Shown: positions 16,565 to 25,831 of the stretch, one piece after another
Position numbering within the stretch: the first letter of the stretch is position 1
How the letters are laid out: each line of letters begins with the position of its first letter
Assembly: GCA_037444685.1 (NCBI GenBank)
Contig: JBBILX010000002.1
Coordinates: forward strand, 1-64,000
Length of the DNA stretch: 64,000 bases
Direction of reading: 5' to 3'
From: UBA964 sp037444685
GTDB taxonomy: Bacteria > Pseudomonadota > Gammaproteobacteria > Steroidobacterales > Steroidobacteraceae
The notes under the pieces: model-generated
Told to the model about the DNA's origin: nothing
The model's input: only the letters and a program-made list of their open reading frames with translations
Database searches by the model: none
Made by a program: the position numbers and the translations under genes

Positions 16565-17637
16565 CCGAGATACTTGGCCACCGGCGGCCCAAGCCACTGC
16601 GTAACCCGCAAGGGCAGGCGCCTCCAGATCTCGATGGCCCTCGCAAATTTCGGGTTCGTCGGGCTCAGGTTCGGCATCTCTTTTCGACGCACGAGGTAGT
16701 ACTCATAAAAAAGCTGCTCGGGGACGAATCCCCAATTGGTCTTGAAATCAAACGCCCCCGTGCCCCGCTTGCTTCGGCCGTAGTCGAAAACTCGGCACCC
16801 CCTTTGTCGCGCTCGCTCCATGACCTCCCAGTACATGAAATCGTTCCCTGCGACGGCCCTCGATGCTAGCGTTCCGCCGCCATAGTAAGGCAGAACCTCG
16901 TTGCGAAAATAGAAACTCATGACACTGGCGATTGGACGACCCTCGTGCGTGACGGTGAGGATCTCACAATCTGAACCGAAGACTTCCCGAAGAGTCTCCA
17001 GGTAACGACGCGAGAAAACGGGCGTACCGAGATTGCGGAGGCTCTCCGAGTACATCGCGTAATGGCGGTCGACGCCCGAATCCAGCTCGGCGGCAAGGCC
17101 CCTCTGTATAGCCTTCCTGACCATGGCCCGCTGCTTGCGAGGAATAGCAAGCATGTTGGCTTCTCGTTCCGCCTCGATCGGCTTCCGGAACGTTACGTAG
17201 AGATCCTTGACGGGCCAGTCCGGATGCTGGCGGCGACGGTTCCGCATCTCCAGAAAGTCCACGCCAAGCTCACGAGCGAGATCACAGGCGCGTTGTTCGA
17301 GAGCTCGGACGGCGTCAGCGTCAGCGGCGAGGATCCCGCCGTAGACACAGAACGGGGAGGAAACCAAAGAATGACCGAAGAGCCGGCTCTCGACCTCCGC
17401 CAGTGGCAGCACGCCGCGTATCTCGCCGTCGGACTCCGCGAGCAGGTAGTGCGTGCGGTGCCCAAAGGCGCGCTGCAGCACGATCTCCCAGCCTGACATA
17501 TGAAAAAACGTACCCTCTGGGTGCGCGAGCACGAACTGGTCCCACGCCGCACGCCGGGAAACATCGAGGGACCGCACTGCGGCTAATCCCGTCGCACCCG
17601 GCTTCGATGGAGTCTCAGTTGATACCAAAGACCTCAT
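16561..17637 (-). CDS. FemAB-related protein, PEP-CTERM system-associated
   Basis: Start set at MRSLVSTE (17637); the frame stays open 168 bases further, but that stretch is the antisense of the deacetylase gene. The 358-residue product is a GNAT/FemAB-type acyltransferase: FHMSGWEIVLQRAFGH near 45-60, FCVYGGI near 95, and YDFGRSK-like FDYGRSKRGTGAFDFKTNWG near 290-310. Family members transfer aminoacyl groups from tRNA to a lipid-linked acceptor, so this one may add an amino acid to the exopolysaccharide. It overlaps the deacetylase gene by 23 bases. Confidence 0.85.
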   Translation of the reverse strand: MRSLVSTETPSKPGATGLAAVRSLDVSRRAAWDQFVLAHPEGTFFHMSGWEIVLQRAFGHRTHYLLAESDGEIRGVLPLAEVESRLFGHSLVSSPFCVYGGILAADADAVRALEQRACDLARELGVDFLEMRNRRRQHPDWPVKDLYVTFRKPIEAEREANMLAIPRKQRAMVRKAIQRGLAAELDSGVDRHYAMYSESLRNLGTPVFSRRYLETLREVFGSDCEILTVTHEGRPIASVMSFYFRNEVLPYYGGGTLASRAVAGNDFMYWEVMERARQRGCRVFDYGRSKRGTGAFDFKTNWGFVPEQLFYEYYLVRRKEMPNLSPTNPKFARAIEIWRRLPLRVTQWLGPPVAKYLG

Positions 17638-18448
17638 CCATCCGCCCCCAGCGGAAATCGCGAAGCAGACGTCGCAGCCTCGTCTCGACGGTCCGCAGGT
17701 TCGTGTAGTGCCGGAAACGCGATTTCCACGGCAGCCCGTCGACCCTCGGCTGATCCGGATCGATCTCCCACGGATGCGTGTAGAACACGGCTGATCGACC
17801 ATCACGGGCGTTCACATGCCTCAAAGCGGTCTGAAAGAGCCCATAGGGCAGCAAGCGAAACCAGCCGCCGCCGCCTGCCGGGAACCTGCGCCCTGCCCAT
17901 TCCACAGTCGTCACCGGTACTTCCAACAGTGCCCCAGATCCGGGTCGGTAGGGAAACCTTGGCGCATCGGGAATGCCGTAGAGATCATGCCGAATCGGGA
18001 AGATGCTCGAGTCGTAGCGGAAGCCGAGCTCCTCAAGAATCTCCAAGGCCCAGAGCGACTCTCGAGTAATCGAATACGTCGCGGCGCGATAGCCGGTGAT
18101 CGGCCCGCCGATCGCGTCCTCGAGCAGATGCTTCGACTCGCGCGTTTCGTCCCTGAACACCTGCGGACTCTGGGCGTAGACACGTCGGTGCGAGAGGCCA
18201 TGGCAGGCCACCTCGTGACCGGCGCGATGAATGTCCCGCACGAGCTGCGGCGAGCGACGCGTAACCCAGCCGAGCACGAAGAACGTCGCGCGGACGTTTG
18301 CCTCCTCCAGCAATTCGAGACAGCGGTAGGTACTCGCCTCCGCACGGTACTCGAGCGTGTCCCACTGCGAGCGATCGACGACCGAGGCGAGCGCCTCGAC
18401 GTGAAAATAGTCCTCGACGTCGATCGAGAAGGCGTTGACGATGCTCAT
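17615..18448 (-). CDS. Polysaccharide deacetylase, PEP-CTERM locus type
   Basis: A 277-residue CE4 enzyme of the exosortase-locus subfamily (TIGR03006 type with C-terminal DUF3473-like part). It starts MSIVNAFSIDVEDYFHVEAL with the metal-binding Asp pair DVED, then HEVACHGLSHRRVY near 80-93 (metal His), GYRAATYSI, and VFYTHPWEID near 225. It would deacetylate N-acetylated sugars of the exported glycan. It lies 15 bases after the beta-barrel gene. Confidence 0.9.
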   Translation of the reverse strand: MSIVNAFSIDVEDYFHVEALASVVDRSQWDTLEYRAEASTYRCLELLEEANVRATFFVLGWVTRRSPQLVRDIHRAGHEVACHGLSHRRVYAQSPQVFRDETRESKHLLEDAIGGPITGYRAATYSITRESLWALEILEELGFRYDSSIFPIRHDLYGIPDAPRFPYRPGSGALLEVPVTTVEWAGRRFPAGGGGWFRLLPYGLFQTALRHVNARDGRSAVFYTHPWEIDPDQPRVDGLPWKSRFRHYTNLRTVETRLRRLLRDFRWGRMDEVFGIN

Positions 18449-18463
18449 CGTCGCGACCGACCA

Positions 18464-19753
18464 TCAATCCCGTGCGATCGGTCGATAGGTGAGACGCAAC
18501 GACACGCGGTTCTCGACGTAATCGCGAAAACCCGCGGCAAGCACACTGTCGCCCTCGCCTTCACCATGATCGAGCGCCAGTCCAAGCGTGACACTACGCC
18601 CGACGGTCCAGTCGAGCGCCGCGCTGACGCTCCACTCATCGAATTCGAGCGTGGCTTCGCTGAAGTCCTCGCGTGCGAGTGTGCCGGAGAGACTGCCCGT
18701 CCAACGCGGCGAGAAACGGCGCGATAGCGTTGCCGTCGCACCGACGCGCGTACGATTCAGCAGATCGCTGCGCTCACCGTCTTCGCGCCGCCAATCGATG
18801 CCGATCGCGAGCCCGTTTCGCGCCCCTGATGACTGCCAGTTCAGCGAGGCATAGTCGGCCTGGTAAGGCTCATTCGACACCAGCGTCGGATCGGTCCGGA
18901 CGGCGGATCCCAAGCCGCCCACGCTGCGGCGGAACGCATCGGCGCTGTCGCCAAGCGCCGTGCCGACGGCAACCGAGATCGACGAGCGCGCAGTCAGCGC
19001 CCGGGTGAACGTGGCGTTGACGAGGGGTCCTCCGGATGTGTCCCCGAAATCGTGGAGTGCCGTGTAGCCGCCCTGCAGCTCGAGCTGGCTGCGACCCGTG
19101 TCGATCGCGTAGCCGATCGAGACGGATTGCAGATCGTACGCACTACCACGTGAGGCATCGTCGAACTCGACGCGTGCGCCGGAGACGTTCAGCGAGGCGC
19201 GGCTTCGGGTGCCGAGGGCACGTTCGAACGCAACGCTACCTTCCAGTCGTCGGTTGTCGTCGCCGCTGCGCTCGAACGAGGCCTGGCTCCATCTGCCCTG
19301 AATGCCGAGCTGCGTTCGCGGCCCGAGCGGCAGTCGCACGTCAGGACCGGTGCTGAAAAGGTTCGTGCGCTGGCGGTTGGCCGCGTTGTCGACGGCGCGC
19401 GGATCGGCAAGGGTCTGCCCGAGCGACTCCTCGACCACCCAGATGAAACGATCGGGAATCAGATCGTACGAGGCGCGTGCAACGAGGCTGCCCGCGACCT
19501 CGTCGTCGAACGCATCGTCGAGATACGAACGGAACTGGAGGTTACCGCCGACGTTGGCCTTGAGCCGACCCTCACTGCGATCGATATCCAGTTGGAGACC
19601 CACGTCGGCGGTAGTCTCCGATTCGCCGTCAGGCGTGCGCTGGACATTGTCGCTGTGCGTGGCGCCGGCACTGACCGCGATTCGAACGGCGGCCTCGGAG
19701 AGCGGCACCGCGGCGAGCAGCGCCGCACCGGTCACGCCCGCCAGGAGTTTCAT
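18464..19753 (-). CDS. Outer-membrane beta-barrel protein, PEP-CTERM system-associated
   Basis: A 429-residue protein with a signal peptide (MKLLAGVTGAALLAAVPLSEA), alternating amphipathic strands through its length and a barrel-type end (VSLRLTYRPIARD). It fits the uncharacterised TIGR03016-type outer-membrane protein of XrtA loci, likely part of the secretion route for the polysaccharide or for PEP-CTERM proteins. It starts on the last base of the kinase stop (TGATG). The general-secretion-type ATPase often next to it in other XrtA loci is absent here. Confidence 0.75.
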   Translation of the reverse strand: MKLLAGVTGAALLAAVPLSEAAVRIAVSAGATHSDNVQRTPDGESETTADVGLQLDIDRSEGRLKANVGGNLQFRSYLDDAFDDEVAGSLVARASYDLIPDRFIWVVEESLGQTLADPRAVDNAANRQRTNLFSTGPDVRLPLGPRTQLGIQGRWSQASFERSGDDNRRLEGSVAFERALGTRSRASLNVSGARVEFDDASRGSAYDLQSVSIGYAIDTGRSQLELQGGYTALHDFGDTSGGPLVNATFTRALTARSSISVAVGTALGDSADAFRRSVGGLGSAVRTDPTLVSNEPYQADYASLNWQSSGARNGLAIGIDWRREDGERSDLLNRTRVGATATLSRRFSPRWTGSLSGTLAREDFSEATLEFDEWSVSAALDWTVGRSVTLGLALDHGEGEGDSVLAAGFRDYVENRVSLRLTYRPIARD

Positions 19754-20721
19754 CAGCCCCCCCCCGCGCGCCCCGTGCGCGCCTCAGGTTCGCTACCGTA
19801 TGCTGCACCCGAGCCGTAACCGTAGTACCCGCCGAGCAGGTCGTCGTGCGTGGCTTGGTTCAACACGAGACCGACGCGGGGGCCCTCGCCGATCAGGCGG
19901 ATCGCTTCGAGCACGGCCGATTGCGGCGTCACATCGGCACGGACGACGAGCACGACCTGGCCGAACAGGGTCGCCAGAACCCGCGCCTCGCTGGTCAACA
20001 GCAGGGGCGGCGCATCGAGCAGCACGATGCCCTGCGGATCCAGGGATTCGAGCTGGGCCAACACTTCACGCATCCGTGCACTCGCGAGCAGTTCGGTCGC
20101 CTCCCCTTCGCGGCGACCCACCGGCAGCAGACTGAGCCCAGGGACCGTCGTGCTCAGCACGGTCGTCTCGATCGACAGCTTCGGATCCTCGATCAGATCG
20201 AGCAGCCCCGGTTCTGAATCGACGCCGAAGGTGTGGCTGACGTGCGGCTTGGCGACGTCGCCATCGACGAGTATCACTCCGTGGTCCTTCTCTCGCGAGA
20301 GACTCAAGGCCAGGTTGATCGCCGTAAAGGTCTTGCCCTCGCCGGCCAGCGCACTCGTGACGAGGACGCCCCGTTGCGCCAGTGGGGTTGCCTGCGGACT
20401 TGCCTCAGGAGGTGAGAAGGCCTGGCGGAGCAACGGTCGCTTGAGGCTGCGAAACTGCATCGCGAGCTCGCGCTGCTGGTGTTCGGGCGGCAGGAGACCG
20501 CTCTCCCGCAGCAAGCCCTCGTCGACCTGCACGGACTTCTCCGGATTGCCGATGGGCTCGCGCCGCCTCTGCACAGGGAGAGAGGCGGTAGACGCGTGGC
20601 GGGCATCGCGGATGCGATCCACGACGCGGCCGACGACCGGTGCACCGCGGAGCGGCGTGCTGACGGCCTCCGGTGTCCCGGGACGACGGATTTTCTCGAG
20701 TGCGCGCTCGACGATGCTCAT
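19753..20721 (-). CDS. XrtA-associated tyrosine autokinase (BY-kinase)
   Basis: A 322-residue cytoplasmic bacterial tyrosine kinase: Walker A SALAGEGKT (123-131), Walker A' VILVDGDVAKPH (about 149-160), Walker B-like GIVLLDAPPLL near 235, and a C-terminal tyrosine cluster (GGYYGYGSGAAYG, about 300-312) for autophosphorylation. It fits the TIGR03018 family, the partner of the Wzz-like protein encoded six bases upstream. Cycles of phosphorylation would control chain length and export. Confidence 0.9.
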   Translation of the reverse strand: MSIVERALEKIRRPGTPEAVSTPLRGAPVVGRVVDRIRDARHASTASLPVQRRREPIGNPEKSVQVDEGLLRESGLLPPEHQQRELAMQFRSLKRPLLRQAFSPPEASPQATPLAQRGVLVTSALAGEGKTFTAINLALSLSREKDHGVILVDGDVAKPHVSHTFGVDSEPGLLDLIEDPKLSIETTVLSTTVPGLSLLPVGRREGEATELLASARMREVLAQLESLDPQGIVLLDAPPLLLTSEARVLATLFGQVVLVVRADVTPQSAVLEAIRLIGEGPRVGLVLNQATHDDLLGGYYGYGSGAAYGSEPEARTGRAGGG

Positions 20722-20727
20722 GCGTGC

Positions 20728-22338
20728 TTAACCAAAGAGTTGCTGAAGGGGTCGAAGGCCTAGCAGTTGCAGGGCGAGAGTGAGGCCGAAGACGACGAGC
20801 AGCAACGCCATCGCCGCAGCGACGCGCAGCAGCTCCGTGCGGCGGAGCTGGCGATGCCGCTCCTCCCAGGTGCGGCTGATCGCCGCGAGCACGGGCAGAC
20901 CGGTCAGCGCAGTCAGCGCACTGACGCTGTGGAAGACGGGGCGCAGCAGGCTCAGCCCCCAGGCCAGTGCGCCACCGACCGCGAGACCCGCGAACAGCAC
21001 GCCAGCCAGCAACAGCGGCCGGTTGGGCGCCACAGGATCGAGTGGTGCGGCCGGCGGTTCGATAATCTCGAACTTGACCGTACCCGTGCGATCGGCCTGT
21101 TCGGTCAGGCTCGCCGTCTCGCGACGCTCGACAAGCTCGAGGTACTTCTGCCGCGTGACCTCGTAATCGCGGTTGAGGCGCGCGAGCTCGGCTTCAACCT
21201 CCGGAACGAGATTGACCTGGCGCCGCAAGGTGCCGACGCGCCCCTGGCGCTCTGCGATTTCCTGCCTGAGCTCGGCCACCTGGACCTCGGCGCGATTCAG
21301 TTCCATCTCGAGGCTCTGATAGACGGGATTCGTCTTCAGCGACGACGCGAGGCTGCCGGTCGCGCGCTGCCCGGCACGAACGCGCTCGAGTTCCTCCTGC
21401 TGGCGGCGACGCAGTTCCTCGATGGTCGCGCGCGTGGCGATCACTTCCGGGTGCTTCTCCGTATACCGCAGCAGCAGCTCCTCGAGCTGTTTCTCGAGCG
21501 CCTGGATCCGGTAGGTGAGGTCGCCGGCGGCGCCCTCCACGGGACTGGCCGCAGCCGGCGAGTCGAATCCGAACAGATACGGCTCCTCGCCATCGAGCTG
21601 ACGGCGAATCTCGGCCCGTCGGCTCTCGGCGATTGCGAGCGAGGTACGCAGCCGCTCGAGCTCCGCGCTCTCCTGCTGCAGACGCCCAAAATAATCGCCG
21701 CGGCTGTCGGGCATCAGGCCGACATTGTCGCGTTTGAAATCGGCGAGCCGCGACTCTGCGGCGGCTAGCCGCTGCTCGTATTCGGCAATCTGTTCATCGA
21801 TGAAGCGCTGAGCAGTCTCCTGACCGGTACGCTTCTCGCCGAGCGCGCTCTCGACGAACGACTTCAGGAGCACGTCGACGACTTCGACGCTCTTGTCGCG
21901 GCGCGAATCGGTGAACGTGATCACATAGAGGCCCTCGCCCTGCGCGGTTCGCGCACGCAAGTCCCCCGCGTCGATGGTTAAGCGTTCCTGTAGGCTCGCG
22001 AGCAGCGCTTCGCGCCGCTCGGGGGTTCGCGCCGCGACATCGAGGTCGGTCTCGCGCGCGACCTTCTCGAGATTCGGCCGGCTCAACATGACCTGCCGCA
22101 CCAGGTCGAGACCCGAGGCAACGTCGGGATCGATCGCGAGGCCCTCAAGGAGCGGCCGCAGGATACTGCGGGAGTCCACATAGACGCGCGCGCTGGCCTG
22201 ATAGGTGTCGGGAATCGAGAAGACGATCGCCCAACCGACCAAGCAGACGCCCCACGCCGTGCCGATTGCCCAGCGACGGAACCGCCATGCGCCCCGCAGC
22301 TCATCGACGATGCGAATCAGGATGTCCTGGACCGGCAC
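20728..22338 (-). CDS. XrtA-associated polysaccharide chain-length determinant (Wzz/PCP)
   Basis: A 536-residue inner-membrane protein with two membrane segments (about 24-45 and 445-465, with another hydrophobic stretch near the C-terminus) bracketing a large periplasmic coiled coil (about 160-430, heptads rich in Glu, Leu, Arg). The TYQASARVYVDSRSILRPLL segment near 50 is typical of the PCP/Wzz family of XrtA loci (TIGR03007 type). It controls chain length and contacts both the kinase and the outer-membrane export protein. It lies 13 bases after the export gene. Confidence 0.9.
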   Translation of the reverse strand: MPVQDILIRIVDELRGAWRFRRWAIGTAWGVCLVGWAIVFSIPDTYQASARVYVDSRSILRPLLEGLAIDPDVASGLDLVRQVMLSRPNLEKVARETDLDVAARTPERREALLASLQERLTIDAGDLRARTAQGEGLYVITFTDSRRDKSVEVVDVLLKSFVESALGEKRTGQETAQRFIDEQIAEYEQRLAAAESRLADFKRDNVGLMPDSRGDYFGRLQQESAELERLRTSLAIAESRRAEIRRQLDGEEPYLFGFDSPAAASPVEGAAGDLTYRIQALEKQLEELLLRYTEKHPEVIATRATIEELRRRQQEELERVRAGQRATGSLASSLKTNPVYQSLEMELNRAEVQVAELRQEIAERQGRVGTLRRQVNLVPEVEAELARLNRDYEVTRQKYLELVERRETASLTEQADRTGTVKFEIIEPPAAPLDPVAPNRPLLLAGVLFAGLAVGGALAWGLSLLRPVFHSVSALTALTGLPVLAAISRTWEERHRQLRRTELLRVAAAMALLLVVFGLTLALQLLGLRPLQQLFG

Positions 22339-22351
22339 GACTAGCCCGCCG

Positions 22352-23014
22352 CTACAGCAGCGCCTCGGGGACGATCAAAGTGTCGCCGGGCCGGATGTCG
22401 ACGTTCTCCTTGAGCTTGCCGCCCTCGAGCAGGCTCTTGAGTCGTACTTTCTGTTCCGTGCGTCTGCCGTCGGCCTCAGTACGGATGAGCCTCGCGCGGT
22501 TGCCGGCCGCGAACTCCGACAGCCCACCGGCCGCGAGCACGAGATCGAGCACCTTCATGCCTTGCCGATACCCGTAACTGCCGGGGTTGCGCACCTGGCC
22601 GATCACGGTCACTCGACCGAAGAAGCTCTGCGCCGTCGTAACAATGACGTTGACTTGCGGCGTGCGGATGTACTCCGCGAGCCGTGCCTCGATGTCGCGC
22701 GCAAGCTGGGCGGGCGTCTTGCCCGTGGCTGGCATGTCCTCGACGAGCGGCGTCGAGATCTTGCCGTCCGGCCGCACCGGCACAGTGACCGTCAGTTCGG
22801 GATTACGCCAGACGAAGACCTGGATCGTGTCGCCATGACCGATGACGTAGTCGTCGCCGACGCCGGCTGCGGGGATGGCCGGCGCCTGGCTCGTCACAGG
22901 CCCCGCACCGCCCGTCGGCGAGCCGACCGCTGGAGGCGACACCTGCCCAACTGCTCCCGCCGGGAGCAGCAGGAGAAGCATCAGCACGACGAGCCCATGC
23001 CATCGCGAAATCAT
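22352..23014 (-). CDS. XrtA-associated polysaccharide export protein (Wza/EpsE-like)
   Basis: A 220-residue secreted protein with a signal peptide (about 1-23) and the two domains of the export family: a Poly_export domain (YVIGHGDTIQVFVWRNPELT, about 52-71, to VIVTTAQS near 125) and a SLBB domain (VTVIGQVRNPGSYGYRQGMK, about 133-152, to PGDTLIVPE at the end). No lipobox Cys is visible. It forms the periplasmic or outer-membrane exit channel. The start overlaps the PrsT stop by four bases. Confidence 0.9.
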   Translation of the reverse strand: MISRWHGLVVLMLLLLLPAGAVGQVSPPAVGSPTGGAGPVTSQAPAIPAAGVGDDYVIGHGDTIQVFVWRNPELTVTVPVRPDGKISTPLVEDMPATGKTPAQLARDIEARLAEYIRTPQVNVIVTTAQSFFGRVTVIGQVRNPGSYGYRQGMKVLDLVLAAGGLSEFAAGNRARLIRTEADGRRTEQKVRLKSLLEGGKLKENVDIRPGDTLIVPEALL

Positions 23015-25821
23015 CGTGCCACCTCGCGGCTTCGCAGCGCGCCACCGAGCCGCTCGAGTTCGCGCTGCGCATCGCGAGCGACCGTCCTGTCACTGGCCGA
23101 TGCAGCAAGCCTCTCGAGCACCGGGCGAGCGCGTTCACCCTGCCCCGCCCGCGCGAGCGCAACGCCGTAGTGATACTGGATCCCGGCACTCGAGGGTGCC
23201 GCGCGCGCCGCGCGCTCGAGGATCGGCAGAGCCTTGTCGAACTGCCCCCGCTCGGCGAGGATCCAGCCGTAAGTATCCGCGATGTCGGGCACCGCGCCGG
23301 CGAGCTGATGCGCGCGCGCGGCAAGATCGAGCGCCCTTACATCGCCGGTCTCGTAGTAGAGCCAGGACAGATTATTCATGAGGATAGCGCTCTCCTGTCG
23401 CTCGAGCGCGCGCTCGTATTCGGCGATCGCCGCTCGCCGATTGCCGACGCGCTGGTGGTGCTCGGCAAGCACAGCCCGCACCAACACATCTTCGGGGCGA
23501 GTCTGCAACCATCGCTCGAGAATCCGCTCGGGCGCAGGTCGACCGGCGGCACGCTGCGCCCGATATTGCTTGATCGCCAATGCCGCAGTAGTTGTCACGG
23601 CACTGGCCCGCTCGTAGGCCGCGAGCGCCGCCACCGGGTTTCCCGCCGTCGCTTGCACATCGCCGCGCAGCTCCTCGACCGCCGCGATCGGGGCACCGGC
23701 GCGCTCGAGTGCATCGATGCGTGCGAGCGCCTGCGGGAACCGCTTCGCGCGGACATCGAGGCCCACGAGCAGAGCCACGGGCGGTACAGCGCCCCTTCGC
23801 CGTACGGCGAGCGCCTCGAGGCGCTGCCGGGCCTCAGCTTCACGGCCGAGTGCGAGCAAGGCGCGGGCGGCACCGAGATCGGCATCGGCGAGACCGAGTG
23901 CGGCGGCCTCGTTGAAGCGCGCCAGCGCCGCGTCCAACTTCGATGCCCGCAGGAGCAGCGCACCGGCACGGTTCAATGCGCTGGCTCGTGAGCGGCTGAC
24001 GGACTGCGCCTGCTCGAGCAGCGACTCCATCCGCGGCAGGTCCGCATCGAGCAGTGCGAGCTCGGCCAGCAGCAGTCTCGGTTCGACCACTGCTGGATCC
24101 GCGGCGATCGCCTTTTCGAGCCACTCGCGGGCGGCTGAACGATCGCCGCGGCGAAGCGCGAGCCCGGCGAGGCCCACGTAGGCACGTTCCGCCTTGTCAT
24201 CGGCCTCGAGGGCCGAGCGTAGCTCCCGCTCTGCCGCGCTCCAGTCGCCACGCGCGATCGCCACGGCCGCGACACCTAAGCGCGCATTGGCCTGCCGAGG
24301 TGACACCGACAGCGCGGCCGCGAAGGCTCGCGCGGCTGCGTCGGCATCCCCGGCCGAAAGCAGAAACCCACCGCCGATCGTGAGCAGCTCGGCGTCGTCT
24401 GGGTGGGCGCGCAAGAGCCGGTCGACTCCGGCACGCGCCTCCGCCGCGCTGCGCCCCGTCACCTCGGCGAGTACCTGCAGCTGCCGTCGCCGCAAGCCTC
24501 CCTCACTGGCCGGCAGGCGGCCCAGCAAGGCCAGCGCGTCGTCGCGGCGACCTGCGGAGAGGTAGGCCGCGACGAGATCGAGCTTGGGTGGCGTGCTCGC
24601 TGGATCCGCCTCGACGGCACGTTCGAGGGCAGCAATGCCTTCGACGTTCTGGCCGCTGAGCAGCAGCGCCGTACCGGTCAGCCATTCCGCGCCGGCATCG
24701 GGACGTTCGGCTGCCGGCAAGCCCGAGAGCACCGACCGCGCGGCGCCCGGATCGTTGCGGGTCAGATAGAGTCGGGCCAGCAACTTCCGCGCCTCGGCAT
24801 TCTCCGGGGCCGCGGCAACTACGCGCTGGAGCTCGGACTCGGCCAGCTCCAGGTTGCCTTGCTCGATCAGCGCGGCGCCGAGCAGTACGCGTGTAGGGAG
24901 GTGATCGGGCTGCTGACGCGCCGCCTGCTGCAACTCGGTGACGGCCGCACGGGCATCGCCGCGAGCGAGCGCCAGACGCGCAGTGACCCAACGCGTGATC
25001 GGCGCACCCGGCGCGAGCTTGCGTAATGGCTCGAGCGCCTGCGGCGCCGAGTCGATCTCTCCACTGGCCAGTCGACTCTCGACGAGTCCTGCGTATGCGA
25101 GCACGAGCTCGGGAACAGACAACGTCCGTTTGCCGGTCTGCGTGGCACGTTCGTAGGCAGTCGCGGCCGCCTGCATCGCCCCGCTCGCGAAAGCGATGTG
25201 GGCGTCGAGCAGCCAGGCTTCGGCGTCCTGCGCATCGCGCGCGATGAGGGCTTCGAGAGTCTTGCGAGCCTCCGCCTGAAGCCCGCGCGCCGCCTGCACG
25301 CGCGCGCGCAGCAGCGCCGCCGCGTGACCGTTCGGGTCGATCTTCAGGGCCTCGCCCAACGCCTGCTCGGCCTCGCCGGGCTGCCCGAGCCCGAGGTGCG
25401 CGCGCGTGAGCACCAGCGCGCGATCGAGGGGCTTGAGGATCGGATCGCCCAGCGCCTCATCGAGCGCGGCCTGAAACCGCCCGCGTCCGAGCTCGATGTC
25501 GTAGTGCAGGATGCGCAGCGACGCGGGGTCGGCTCCCGCTTCGATCGCACGCGCGAGATCCTTGGACGCGGCATCGAGATCGCCGAGTTTGAAGGACAGT
25601 TTTGCGAGCAGCACCCGAGCCGCCACGTTCTGCGGCTCGCGCTCGAGGACAGCCTTCGCATCCGCGATCGCCGCCGCGTGCGAACCCGCCTCATAGGCCT
25701 GCTCAGCGCGTGCGAGGCGCTGCTCTGCACTCATGAAACGCTCACAGCCCGCAAGCGAAAGCATCGCGATAGCTGCGATGACGATTCGAGGTGGGCTGGC
25801 GAGGACTGGAGAGCTGGTCAT
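23011..25821 (-). CDS. prsT: PrsT, XrtA-associated TPR lipoprotein
   Basis: The 936-residue product starts MTSSPVLASP at 25821, ten bases after the xrtA stop. It has a lipobox (LSLAGC, Cys near 24) and then about twenty tetratricopeptide repeats to the end (AYEAGSHAAAIADAKAVLEREPQN is the first). It is the giant TPR protein of XrtA systems (TIGR02917 type), thought to be a periplasmic scaffold joining exosortase, export channel and substrates. The frame is open 96 bases further upstream but that part lies inside xrtA. Confidence 0.9.
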   Translation of the reverse strand: MTSSPVLASPPRIVIAAIAMLSLAGCERFMSAEQRLARAEQAYEAGSHAAAIADAKAVLEREPQNVAARVLLAKLSFKLGDLDAASKDLARAIEAGADPASLRILHYDIELGRGRFQAALDEALGDPILKPLDRALVLTRAHLGLGQPGEAEQALGEALKIDPNGHAAALLRARVQAARGLQAEARKTLEALIARDAQDAEAWLLDAHIAFASGAMQAAATAYERATQTGKRTLSVPELVLAYAGLVESRLASGEIDSAPQALEPLRKLAPGAPITRWVTARLALARGDARAAVTELQQAARQQPDHLPTRVLLGAALIEQGNLELAESELQRVVAAAPENAEARKLLARLYLTRNDPGAARSVLSGLPAAERPDAGAEWLTGTALLLSGQNVEGIAALERAVEADPASTPPKLDLVAAYLSAGRRDDALALLGRLPASEGGLRRRQLQVLAEVTGRSAAEARAGVDRLLRAHPDDAELLTIGGGFLLSAGDADAAARAFAAALSVSPRQANARLGVAAVAIARGDWSAAERELRSALEADDKAERAYVGLAGLALRRGDRSAAREWLEKAIAADPAVVEPRLLLAELALLDADLPRMESLLEQAQSVSRSRASALNRAGALLLRASKLDAALARFNEAAALGLADADLGAARALLALGREAEARQRLEALAVRRRGAVPPVALLVGLDVRAKRFPQALARIDALERAGAPIAAVEELRGDVQATAGNPVAALAAYERASAVTTTAALAIKQYRAQRAAGRPAPERILERWLQTRPEDVLVRAVLAEHHQRVGNRRAAIAEYERALERQESAILMNNLSWLYYETGDVRALDLAARAHQLAGAVPDIADTYGWILAERGQFDKALPILERAARAAPSSAGIQYHYGVALARAGQGERARPVLERLAASASDRTVARDAQRELERLGGALRSREVAR

Positions 25822-25831
25822 TGGTCTTCGG

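Noticed and set aside
20767..21768. Long open frames opposite GC-rich genes, such as 20767-21768, 28409-30541, 49687-50919 and 51613-52611 on the plus strand
   Set aside because: They lie fully antisense to well-supported genes, have no start signals and give low-complexity Arg/Ala-rich products; they result from GC-rich codon use.
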